DNA of 64,000 nt, from NCBI GenBank assembly GCA_030267565.1, contig BRXU01000002.1, forward strand, positions 6,143,501 to 6,207,500, in the 5' to 3' direction. The notes under the pieces are model-generated. The model did not search any database. It was not told the origin of the DNA and worked only from the letters and a program-made list of their open reading frames with translations. Below are positions 48,226 through 58,262 of the stretch, piece by piece (the first letter of the stretch is position 1; every line of letters starts with the position of its first letter). The stretch is from Pleodorina starrii. Its lineage: Eukaryota; Chlorophyta; Chlorophyceae; Chlamydomonadales; Volvocaceae. Made by a program: the position numbers and the translations under genes.

Positions 48226-48781
48226 TGAACACTGCACATGTCCACTGCACAAAAGACTTACCACCCTGTTCATACTTGCCAACAAACAATTGGCCTATGT
48301 TCATGCAAACCTGGTGTACTTGCTGATAAAGACATACACTGCCCAGTGAGGGGCTCAGATAGAACTCACAACCACAAGGTTAAGAGTCTTGCCCTCTTCC
48401 ACTGAATGAGCTGAACAGGCACATTTTCAAACCTCGTACACACAGAGACATGTATGGAGTGTGCACCAATGGATGTGTTGCACAGAAAGGGACCAGACCA
48501 GATGTAGGGCTCAGCAGTGGCACAACCAGTAGGGTGCAAAAATGTTTCCCATTCAGATATACTGGATATCCAATCATGGATGCATCTTACAAATACAAAT
48601 AACCCACTACCCATGTCACTTACAAATTTCACGATCAGACATCCCTCTTCCAGCTATTCACATGTGTAGTATGGAATTCCCACTTATCATGCTCCCGAAA
48701 TCCACCCAGCACCCAACATGTGAATGCCGAGTAAAGGACATGTTTTAGCTGTTGCAGACATGTGTACGTAGAAATATATTC

Positions 48782-48854
48782 CGAGCCTACCAGGGATCGA
48801 ACCTGGAATCTCCGGTTCCGTAGACCGGCGCTTTATCCATTAAGCCATAGGCCC
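48782..48854 (-). tRNA. tRNA-Arg(ACG) (unit 25)
   Basis: Full-length intact gene; flank related to unit 22. Confidence 0.95.
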
Positions 48855-49681
48855 TTAGCCGAGTTCAGGCACTTGTTAAATACCAGGAACGTGTTGGATT
48901 CATTGACGAGCTTGGCACGCAGGCCCACATACAGCTCAATCATTAAGCCACAGGGGCACAGGTAGAATTTATGTGCCATGATGTCAAGCAACAACAAACA
49001 AAGTGCACAATCTGGTCTGTTGATGCACCTTTTTGTGGGAAAACAGGGACTGTCACTTTATACCATACATGGAGCCTTAGGGTGAATTCTCCCAAGGTCC
49101 TGGGTTTCTGAGCCTTCTCCTGCGGTGTCTCTCACTCGTTCCTGTTTGGTTGACTTAAGCTGGCAAGTATGGGTGAGTGTCTTGGCAGCTCTTGTCGCCT
49201 CAAGCACAGTGCATGGCTAGCTGGCCCATTGGCTCTACTTTTCAAGAGTTTGGAACCCACTGCAAGGCATACATACACAACAAAGGAATGTATTGAACAG
49301 GTTTTTCTCAAAACATTGTGATGCTGGGTCATACATACATACTACACAGCTCACCATGGCCATGCCAGCCACCATTCCACATGAAAGCGTGATCCAATGG
49401 TACATTTCAGATAGTGTTTTTATGTGCAGGTCATCAGCATGGCAATGCATGGAGGATGCATACTGCAGCCATATGTGGGCCAATAATAGGTGGGATGGAT
49501 ATTTTGAACTGGGGTCTGCACATACAATCCCTAAACATATATAGTCATACTTAGTTATGCAGTTTTCGGAGCTGCACCCATACAGACAGGGGAAACAGGT
49601 TATTCTTGACCCTGTAACTTATGCCATTCGGCTAAACGACCAAGGAAAACATGACCACATTCTCTATGTGTAAGATATCTG

Positions 49682-49752
49682 TGCACCAGCCGAGAATCGA
49701 ACTCGGGTCTGGTCCGTGGCAAGGACCTTTGCTACCACTATACCACTGGTGC
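49682..49752 (-). tRNA. tRNA-Gly(GCC) (unit 26)
   Basis: One A replaces T between the D and anticodon stems. All stems are paired. Confidence 0.94.
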
Positions 49753-50308
49753 TGAACACTGCACATGTCCACTGCACAAAAGACTTACCACCCTGTTCAT
49801 ACTTGCCAACAAACAATTGGCCTATGTTCATGCAAACCTGGTGTACTTGCTGATAAAGACATACACTGCCCAGTGAGGGGCTCAGATAGAACTCACAACC
49901 ACAAGGTTAAGAGTCTTGCCCTCTTCCACTGAATGAGCTGAACAGGCACATTTTCAAACCTCGTACACACAGAGACATGTATGGAGTGTGCACCAATGGA
50001 TGTGTTGCACAGAAAGGGACCAGACCAGATGTAGGGCTCAGCAGTGGCACAACCAGAAGGGTGCAAAAATGTTTCCCATTCAGATATACTGGATATCCAA
50101 TCATGGATGCATCTTACAAATACAAATACCCCACTACCCATGTCACTTACAAATTTCACGATCAGACATCCCTCTTCCAGCTATTCACATGTGTAGTATG
50201 GAATTCCCACTTATCATGCTCCCGAAATCCACCCAGCACCCAACATGTGAATGCCGAGTTAAGGACATGTTTTAGCTGTTGCAGACATGTGTACGTGGAC
50301 ACATATTC

Positions 50309-50381
50309 CGAGCCTACCAGGGATCGAACCTGGAATCTCCGGTTCCGTAGACCGGCGCTTTATCCATTAAGCCATAGGCCC
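50309..50381 (-). tRNA. tRNA-Arg(ACG) (unit 26)
   Basis: Matches the reference copy. Confidence 0.96.
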
Positions 50382-51208
50382 TTATCCGAGTTCAGGCACT
50401 CGTTAAACACCAGGAACGTGTTGGATTCATTGACGAGCTTGGCACGCAGGCCCACATACAGCTCAATCATTAAGCCACAGGGGCACAGGTAGAATTTATG
50501 TGCCATGATGTCAAGCAACAACAAACAAAGTGCACAATCTGGTCTGTTGATGCACCTTTTTGTGGGAAAACAGGGACTGTCACTTTATACCATACATGGA
50601 GCCTTAGGGTGAATTCTCCCAAGGTCCTGGGTTTCTGAGCCTTCTCCTGCGGTGTCTCTCACTCGTTCCTGTTTGGTTGACTTAAGCTGGCAAGTATGGG
50701 TGAGTGTCTTGGCAGCTCTTGTCGCCTCAAGCACAGTGCATGGCTAGCTGGCCCATTGGCTCTACTTTTCAAGAGTTTGGAACCCACTGCAAGGCATACA
50801 TACACAACAAAGGAATGTATTGAACAGGTTTTTCTCAAAACATTGTGATGCTGGGTCATACATACATACTACACAGCTCACCATGGCCATGCCAGCCACC
50901 ATTCCACATGAAAGCGTGATCCAATGGTACATTTCAGATAGTGTTTTTATGTGCAGGTCATCAGCATGGCAATGCATGGAGGATGCATACTGCAGCCATA
51001 TGTGGGCCAATAATAGGTGGGATGGATATTTTGAACTGGGGTCTGCACATACAATCCCTAAACATATATAGTCATACTTAGTTATGCAGTTTTCGGAGCT
51101 GCACCCATACAGACAGGGGAAACAGGTTATTCTTGACCCTGTAACTTATGCCATTCGGCTAAACGACCAAGGAAAACATGACCACATTCTCTTTGTGTAA
51201 GATATCTG

Positions 51209-51279
51209 TGCACCAGCCGAGAATCGAACTCGGGTCTGGTCCGTGGCAAGGACCTTTGCTACCACTATACCACTGGTGC
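51209..51279 (-). tRNA. tRNA-Gly(GCC) (unit 27)
   Basis: Same variant as unit 26, consistent with a recent duplication of that unit. Confidence 0.94.
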
Positions 51280-51835
51280 TGAACACTGCACATGTCCACT
51301 GCACAAAAGACTTACCACCCTGTTCATACTTGCCAACAAACAATTGGCCTATGTTCATGCAAACCTGGTGTACTTGCTGATAAAGACATACACTGCCCAG
51401 TGAGGGGCTCAGATAGAACTCACAACCACAAGGTTAAGAGTCTTGCCCTCTTCCACTGAATGAGCTGAACAGGCACATTTTCAAACCTCGTACACACAGA
51501 GACATGTATGGAGTGTGCACCAATGGATGTGTTGCACAGAAAGGGACCAGACCAGATGTAGGGCTCAGCAGTGGCACAACCAGAAGGGTGCAAAAATGTT
51601 TCCCATTCAGATATACTGGATATCCAATCATGGATGCATCTTACAAATACAAATACCCCACTACCCATGTCACTTACAAATTTCACGATCAGACATCCCT
51701 CTTCCAGCTATTCACATGTGTAGTATGGAATTCCCACTTATCATGCTCCCGAAATCCACCCAGCACCCAACATGTGAATGCCGAGTTAAGGACATGTTTT
51801 AGCTGTTGCAGACATGTGTACGTGGACACATATTC

Positions 51836-51908
51836 CGAGCCTACCAGGGATCGAACCTGGAATCTCCGGTTCCGTAGACCGGCGCTTTATCCATTAAGCC
51901 ATAGGCCC
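51836..51908 (-). tRNA. tRNA-Arg(ACG) (unit 27)
   Basis: Matches the reference copy. Confidence 0.96.
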
Positions 51909-52735
51909 TTATCCGAGTTCAGGCACTCGTTAAACACCAGGAACGTGTTGGATTCATTGACGAGCTTGGCACGCAGGCCCACATACAGCTCAATCATTAA
52001 GCCACAGGGGCACAGGTAGAATTTATGTGCCATGATGTCAAGCAACAACAAACAAAGTGCACAATCTGGTCTGTTGATGCACCTTTTTGTGGGAAAACAG
52101 GGACTGTCACTTTATACCATACATGGAGCCTTAGGGTGAATTCTCCCAAGGTCGTGGGTTTCTGAGCCTTCTCCTGCGGTGTCTCTCACTCGTTCCTGTT
52201 TGGTTGACTTAAGCTGGCAAGTATGGGTGAGTGTCTTGGCAGCTCTTGTCGCCTCAAGCACAGTGCATGGCTAGCTGGCCCATTGGCTCTACTTTTCAAG
52301 AGTTTGGAACCCACTGCAAGGCATACATACACAACAAAGGAATGTATTGAACAGGTTTTTCTCAAAACATTGTGATGCTGGGTCATACATACATACTACA
52401 CAGCTCACCATGGCCATGCCAGCCACCATTCCACATGAAAGCGTGATCCAATGGTACATTTCAGATAGTGTTTTTATGTGCAGGTCATCAGCATGGCAAT
52501 GCATGGAGGATGCATACTGCAGCCATATGTGGGCCAATAATAGGTGGGATGGATATTTTGAACTGGGGTCTGCACATACAATCCCTAAACATATATAGTC
52601 ATACTTAGTTATGCAGTTTTCGGAGCTGCACCCATACAGACAGGGGAAACAGGTTATTCTTGACCCTGTAACTTATGCCATTCGGCTAAACGACCAAGGA
52701 AAACATGACCACATTCTCTATGTATAAGAAATCTG

Positions 52736-52806
52736 TGCACCAGCCGAGAATTGAACTCGGGTCTGGTCCGTGGCAAGAACCTATGCTACCACTATACCAC
52801 TGGTGC
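52736..52806 (-). tRNA. tRNA-Gly(GCC), right-edge variant (unit 28)
   Basis: The T loop is TTCAATT (position 57 changed) and the anticodon stem is GGTTC/GGACC with one G-U pair. Probably still folds. Confidence 0.88.
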
Positions 52807-53362
52807 TGAACACTGCACATGTCCACTGCACAAAAGACTTACCACCCTGTTCATACTTGCCAACAAACAATTGGCCTATGTTCATGCAAACCTGGTGTAC
52901 TTGCTGATAAAGACATACACTGCCCAGTGAGGGGCTCAGATAGAACTCACAACCACAAGGTTAAGAGTCTTGCCCTCTTCCACTGAATGAGCTGAACAGG
53001 CACATTTTCAAACCTCGTACACACAGAGACATGTATGGAGTGTGCACCAATGGATGTGTTGCACAGAAAGGGACCAGACCAGATGTAGGGCTCAACAGTG
53101 GCACAACCAGTAGGGTGCAAAAATGTTTCCCATTCAGATATACTGGATATCCAATCATGGATGCATCTTACAAATACAAATAACCCACTACCCATGTCAC
53201 TTACAAATTTCACGATCAGACATCCCTCTTCCAGCTATTCACATGTGTAGTATGGAATTCCCACTTATCATGCTCCCGAAATCCACCCAGCACCCAACAT
53301 GTGAATGCCGAGTACAGGACATGTTTTAGCTGTTGCAGACATGTGTACGTAGACATATATTC

Positions 53363-53435
53363 CGAGCATGCCAGGGATCGAACCTGGAATCTCCGATTCC
53401 GTAGACCGGCGCTTTATCCATTAAGCCATAGGCCC
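53363..53435 (-). tRNA. tRNA-Arg(ACG), right-edge degenerate copy (unit 28)
   Basis: The acceptor 3' strand reads CATGCTC, with two mismatches to GGGCCTA. The anticodon stem has a G-U pair. The Helitron junction lies about 90 bp upstream in transcription terms. Confidence 0.8.
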
Positions 53436-53526
53436 TTATCCGAGTTCAGGCACTTGTTAAATACCAGGAACGTGTTGGATTCATTGACGAGCTTGGCACG
53501 CAGGCCCACATACAGCTCAATCATTA

Positions 53527-54309
53527 CTGGCCTTCGGCTCGCCCTTTGGGCTCGCTTAGCAAATCCCTTTCGCGGCGCAACCGCCAGCGCAAGTGCAACC
53601 GCAACCGAAACGAAAACCGCAACTGCAACCACAAGCGCAAGCGCTCCGTTTTGGCCCGCCTCGTCCCATGGTCCGTGCCGTTCCGGCACACAAGCGCAAG
53701 CGCCTGTTATGCGTGCTGCATAGTACCGTTCATGAAGACTGGGCACTTCCGTGCAGCGGGGCAAGCAGGGCGGACAGGCGAAGGGGGACTCTTGCAGTCG
53801 GTGTCACCCCAGCCTATGCTCCGTGCCGTTCGACCCCATGCTCCCCAGGTGTGTATCACATGACTGACAGCAGTTATGCGTGTGTCCGGCCCACCCGGTT
53901 TCAGTTCACCTCCCGCTTCGTTGATGACGTGTTCACCCTCAATAATGTGGGCATTTGCAGCGTCCTCCCTGCGGTCGTTGTGCTCCCTGCGGCTCCCCTC
54001 GCCTCATGCTGTGTTGTGCTCCGCCCTGCGTGATGCTCCGCCCCGCTTTGCATTGCCCCATGCTTCGCCCCGCCCCGCCTCGCTCCATGCGTTGGCCCGC
54101 TTTGCGTCGCCCCATGCTCCACCCCGCCCCGCCTTGTGGCATGGTCCACCCCGCTCCAGCCGATGCTCCTCGCCATCCCGTGTCGCCCCATGCTGTGCCC
54201 GGCTCCACCCCATTCTCCGGCCCGACTTGCTGTGGCCCATGTTCCACGCCGCTCCACCCCATGGTTCGGGGTGCTCCACAGGTCGGCATGCACCTCCGAT
54301 TTGTCGGCA
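53527..54309. other. Helitron 3' non-coding region, GC-rich degenerate repeats
   Basis: This region lies downstream of the helicase stop. From about 53560 it has AAGCGCAAGCGC-type repeats. From about 54020 to 54280 degenerate units of roughly 27-45 bp contain GCCCCATGCTCCGCCCCG variants. Open frames here on both strands are repeat-driven. A hairpin GCCC-TTT-GGGC sits at about 53541-53551, near the proposed terminus. Confidence 0.6.
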
Positions 54310-54774
54310 CTAGGCAGCGGCGCCGCCGGGTTGCTGCACCATTCCGGCGCGCTGGTACGCCAGCAGTATGGTGTCGTACTGGTGGGCCGTGCGGTCCGCC
54401 AACAGCGTGAGGCGCTCCCACTCGGCCGCGAGATCGGGGTCGCGGCCCGCCAGTTTGCGGAAGCGCTGTTTGACCTTTTTCTCCTCGTGGTGTTCCGGGT
54501 CGTGAGCGGGCCACAGCGGTGTGAGGAGGAAGAAATTAGCCAGGGAAGTGAAGCGCGTTGGGAGGACGTACAGGGACGCGCGGTGGTAGGATCCGGTCGG
54601 GGGTTTGGCCAGGTGTGCTACCCAGAATCCACGGAAGGTGGCTCCCTGGACGTAGTAGTCCGTCGCGGCGTACGCAGGCTCCAGCGGGAAGCCATAGCGG
54701 CGGATGGGCTGCGGGTTTTGGGCACTGTGTGGCGTGAACTGGACAGTGATGGGGGCGACCACGATTTCGCCAGC
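54310..54774 (-). CDS. Helitron exon 7: helicase C-terminus
   Basis: 154 codons plus stop. Acceptor TTGTGCCAG; the preceding intron (54775-54969, 195 bp) is divisible by three and lacks stops. IRRYGFPLEPAYAATDYYVQ then GATFRGFWV matches the PIF1 motif V-VI region (R..FPL..A.A.T.H..QG.T). YVLPTRFTSLANFFLLTPLW corresponds to the (Y)VALSR(V) helicase motif VI. The final 60 residues are charged and Gly/Ala-ended. Confidence 0.82.
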   Translation of the reverse strand, partial: AGEIVVAPITVQFTPHSAQNPQPIRRYGFPLEPAYAATDYYVQGATFRGFWVAHLAKPPTGSYHRASLYVLPTRFTSLANFFLLTPLWPAHDPEHHEEKKVKQRFRKLAGRDPDLAAEWERLTLLADRTAHQYDTILLAYQRAGMVQQPGGAAA

Positions 54775-54969
54775 CTGGCACAAGGGAGCACGGGGGCGGG
54801 TGGGCGTTTGGATGTGGTTGGTCGGATGGCTTTTTGTGTGTAGTTTCCTTCTGCTAGTTGCTTGGTCTTTGACGCTTTCCATTTGCCCATTGTGGCTTGC
54901 TTCGTTCGGCTTGCTTTTTCCCCGTTCCCCGTTGCGTTTTGTCCCTGTGGTTGTGTAGAAACGGCGTAC

Positions 54970-55787
54970 CTGCAGGTGCCCGATGCGGATGCTATTGTCC
55001 AGGCCGTCCGGGCGAATGATGATGGCGCGGGGTGGGTATCGTAGGACGTGCACCACGGTGCTGCCGGCCAAAGGTGGCTCGCGGGGGTCGAGCACCATCC
55101 CGGTGCCAGTCGCCACGTTGTTGTGGACGTGGCGGAGGGCGGGATTGGTGGTGGTGGTGAGGTTGTACTGGATGCCCGGGAAGAAGGCGCAGACTGTCGG
55201 GACGGCGCCATCGTTCTCGGAGCCGCCCAGCCGCTCGAGCTCTTGGAAGACGGATGCTGATAGTGCACCGCCCTCGGGCGTCAGGTCGACGCTGCGCCAA
55301 ATGAACAGCGGCTGTTTTGCGTGGGCGGCATGCAGACGCAGGAGGTGTGGCAGCAGTGCCAGACGGACGCTGTGCCGGAGGACGACGACTTTGGGCGGGC
55401 CATGCTGTGCGAGGTCCGTAGGCTTCAGTGTGCGTTTGTTCAGCTGGTCGCACGCGGAATCCACTTGTGCGGGGCTGGCCTCTCCCCGGCCGTTGAAGAT
55501 CTCGGCGATCTCCAGCAGGTTGGGGTGCTGGTCGGTGTCGGTCTGGCGGAAGGGCTTTGTGAGTAGGAAGGCGTGTGGGATGGCGCGCCAGAGCTGCACG
55601 CCGAGCTCAACTGCGCTACCGCCCGGGTTCCGGAGCAACTGCAGAAGCTGAACGAGCGGTGTTGGCTCGCCGGGCTGCTGCTGGCTGACGGGGTGTGCAG
55701 TGGTTGAGGTGGTGGCGGCGGCGGGGGCGGCGGCATGCGACGGCAGTGCGTGTGCACGCTGCTCCAGGAGGTTGTGGGCGTGTGCAC
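54970..55787 (-). CDS. Helitron exon 6: C-terminal helicase domain, first part
   Basis: The acceptor CCCAACCCACAG restores the frame (ACC G|GT). After an Ala/Gln-rich insert come ELGVQLWRAIPHAFLLTKPF and RQTDTDQHPNLLEIAEIF (helicase motif IV region), then FFPGIQYNLTTTTNPALRHV and NNVATGTGMVLDP, corresponding to the conserved G-x-x-V-M-L-x-x-N...N-G-x-x-G segment of PIF1/RecD helicases. It ends GHLQ at a GTACGC donor. Confidence 0.82.
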
Positions 55788-55953
55788 CTGTGGGTTGGGG
55801 TGTACGATCGAGGAGAGGAGGTCAGGATGCAGTTAGGTGTATTCTTTTGTGTTTGTTTCCTCGCTGGTTGGATGCTGTGTCCCTGTGCCCTGTTGTCGAT
55901 GAGTACCTGCCCACTTTCATGCCCCACTTCCCTGTTGTCTCGGTTACACTCAC

Positions 55954-57460
55954 CGGTGTGCATTGCGGGCGCTCCAGGTTGTGACAGCTGCGGCGGGTCG
56001 CCTGCGAGGAGGCCGTGCAGGTCTGCCAGTACGCCGTCGTGCACGGCTATATCGTCGGGCCGTAGGGCGCCGCGCACAGTGTGTACGACGGCGACGATCC
56101 GCGCCCAGTGCGGGGGGCTGCAGCAGCTGAACTCGTCCAGGAGGATGAGCCGTACGCCGTTGAGCCGTGCCGCGACCTGCATGCGCGCCGTGTCGCTGGG
56201 TGGCTTGGTGCCGTGCACACGGAAGAACGTGGTGGTGCTGACACCGATATTGGCGGGCGTGGTGTCGTGCAGGGCGGCGCGCCAGGTGTAGCTGACAACT
56301 GCGACCAAGTGGTGGAAGCCGTGCTGGAAGGCGTGCCACAGGATGGCGTGGAACACTCGGCTCTTGCCGGTGCCTGCCTTGCCAGTGAGGATGGCCGTGA
56401 GGGGTTCCTGGCGGTGACCTGCATTTTCAGCGTGGAGGATCGCCGCATATAGCTTGAAGACGCGGGCCTGCTCGTCCGAGAGCGTGAAAAGGCGTGCGGT
56501 GTCATCGGTGCTGGGCCGGCTGTCGGGTGGGAGGAGCACGTATGGCGGCGGCTCGTTGCCGGACGCCGGCGTGGGGTACTCGGCGGTCTGGTGCTGCAGC
56601 AGGAAGAGCTGTGCGCGGACGTTAGAGGTGCCAGCATGGACGAGGCGGAGCGTGAGCGGCGAGGAGGCAGATGGGTCGGTGGGGTCGTACTTAAGCTGCT
56701 GCTCCAGCATATTTTCCAGCATAGCATCGCTGTACTCCGGGCCGTCACGGAGGTCGCTCTGTGGCGGCGCCGCCGCATAGGACTCTGCTGAGTCCGGCAG
56801 GGGCTTCAGCGCCGCCTCGATATAGTGTTTTTCGCGGTCGTGCTGGCCTGTGATGGTGCGTGGCGGATGCAGATACGTATCGTGCAGCCGTGTATGGGCG
56901 TTGTCCTCCAGAACGTGGTTCCGCCAGGCGGCGTCACTGTGGCGGGTAGTGTGCGGCTCGGTCGTCGCGTCGTCCTCCTCATCGGCACCGGTTGGCACCA
57001 CAAACTCCTCGCCTTCCACGTCCTCCATGAGCGCTGTCTCGGCCTGCCGCATGACGTCCTGATCTGCACGTGCCCGGAGTAGCCGCTGCTCATCTGCGTG
57101 TGCCCGCACCTGTGCGAGGCTGTCCGTGTTGTCCAGCATGTGCCGTGCGATCTGCAGCTCCAGGGGTGCTGTGGGTGATGTGGCAGCGTCGCTGCAGAAG
57201 TACCGCTGGTACGCCGCCCACAGGCCGCTGCTGAGGTCCAGCCGGTTATCCTCGCTGTATGCGGCTAAGTTACCCAGTGCAAAGGCGGCATAGGCGTCCC
57301 GCTGTGCCGGCGGGCTGTCATTGCTGGGGCGGATTGGCGGATCGTTCAGCGGCTGCGGCGTTGCGAAATGCCGGCGGTGCACCCAGCTGTGCGTCTCGGC
57401 CTGCGGGTGCCTCGGGTCCAGCGGGTGCGGCGGCGCGGCCTCGTCGGGGTGCAGTTTTCG
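55954..57460 (-). CDS. Helitron exon 5: linker and N-terminal half of PIF1 helicase
   Basis: 502 codons plus one base. Helicase motifs are LSDEQARVFKLYAAILHAEN (Q-motif region), Walker A GKAGTGKS (56360-56383), VSTTTFFRVHG, Walker B LILLDEFS (about 56126-56149) and motif III-like LLAGDPPQL. This is the PIF1-type SF1B helicase fused to Rep in all autonomous Helitrons. The donor ACCG|GTGAGT is phase 1. The following 166-bp intron is entered by an open frame that runs on without homology. Confidence 0.88.
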
Positions 57461-58150
57461 CTGCGGGCGGGCAGGGGGAATTGAGCGGGTTGCGTTAGTA
57501 CGGTCATGTGTGGTGTTGTGGGAGGGAGCGGTGGCACGGTTGGCATATGATGGCAGCTTTGCATTATTTGGCCCGCGAGTACTGTACTGTACCTTGTAAT
57601 GCAGCATGAAGAAAATGACTGGGCACAGGTGGGCGTAGTCAGGCCCGCGCAGCATGTAGTCGGTGTGCCGGGTGACCACCAGCATCTCGTCGCCGGGCTG
57701 GGCGGGTGCGCTGGTGTGGGCGGCCTCACCGCCGCTGTACAGGGCCTCGATCTGTTCCGGCACGCTCGCATCTTCCATGGGAGCGTCACGGTGTGCAGGC
57801 GTCAGCTCGATGTCTACATCCGGGGGCGGCGGCCCGATCACCTCCTCGTGAGCCAGCAGTGGGTGCTGGAAGACCCGGTAGTCAATCGGCTGGCTGCTGT
57901 ACGACTCGTAGCTGCCCCGCCCCTCGATGAGGTGTAGTGCCGCGGCGGTGGAGGGCAGTGTGGTGTGGATGGTCTGCACGTTGCAGGCGTGTGCGAGGTT
58001 CCAGCGTGACACCTCGTACGTGCTGCGCTGCCGGGCATGGAGTGTACTGCTGTCATGTGCCCCGCGTTCCGCCTGCTCCTGCACCTCCTGCGCCTGACGC
58101 GCATGCACGTCTCCAGCCGATTCCGTGCCTGCAGGTGTGTCCAGTGATTC
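57460..58150 (-). CDS. Helitron exon 4 (57593-58150) with its in-frame intron (57461-57592)
   Basis: The exon has 186 codons. The acceptor CCTATCCCACAG opens the frame ESLDTPAGTESAGDV. The C-terminal part TDYMLRGPDYAHLCPVIFFM resembles the segment linking Rep and helicase in Helitrons. The intron is 132 bp, divisible by three and free of stops, so the frame stays open through it. It is called from the donor ACAAG|GTACAG and the acceptor CCCGCCCGCAG. Confidence 0.75.
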
Positions 58151-58262
58151 CTGTGGGATAGGGGGGGGGGCGGAGGGAGGGCTGTAGGTAAACGGGGTAG
58201 GTGGTAGGGGCTATAGGCCTGGTGCTATGGGGCTATCCCGTCCTGTACTGTGTGCAGCACAC

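Larger units (their letters stand above)
36536..53526. repeat. tRNA tandem array, right block (rest of unit 17, units 18-28)
   Basis: The array resumes at 36536 at exactly the base where it stopped at 27413, apart from a 3-bp duplication, and continues in 1526-1527-bp units. It stops in mid-unit at 53526 within CAATCATTA, where Helitron-type sequence begins. It includes a three-unit higher-order repeat of 4579 bp. Four units have a 1-base loss within tRNA-Arg, giving the 1526-bp period. Confidence 0.97.

Noticed and set aside
53870..54293. Minus-strand open frames over the GCCCCATGC-type repeats
   Set aside because: Low-complexity repeat translation (GWSG, GRRGA peptides) downstream of the helicase stop; no gene-like features.
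54136..55651. Plus-strand open frames of 200 or more codons opposite the Helitron helicase
   Set aside because: They are antisense shadows of the minus-strand helicase exons, caused by GC-rich third positions. The minus strand carries Walker A/B and the splice-consistent frame.
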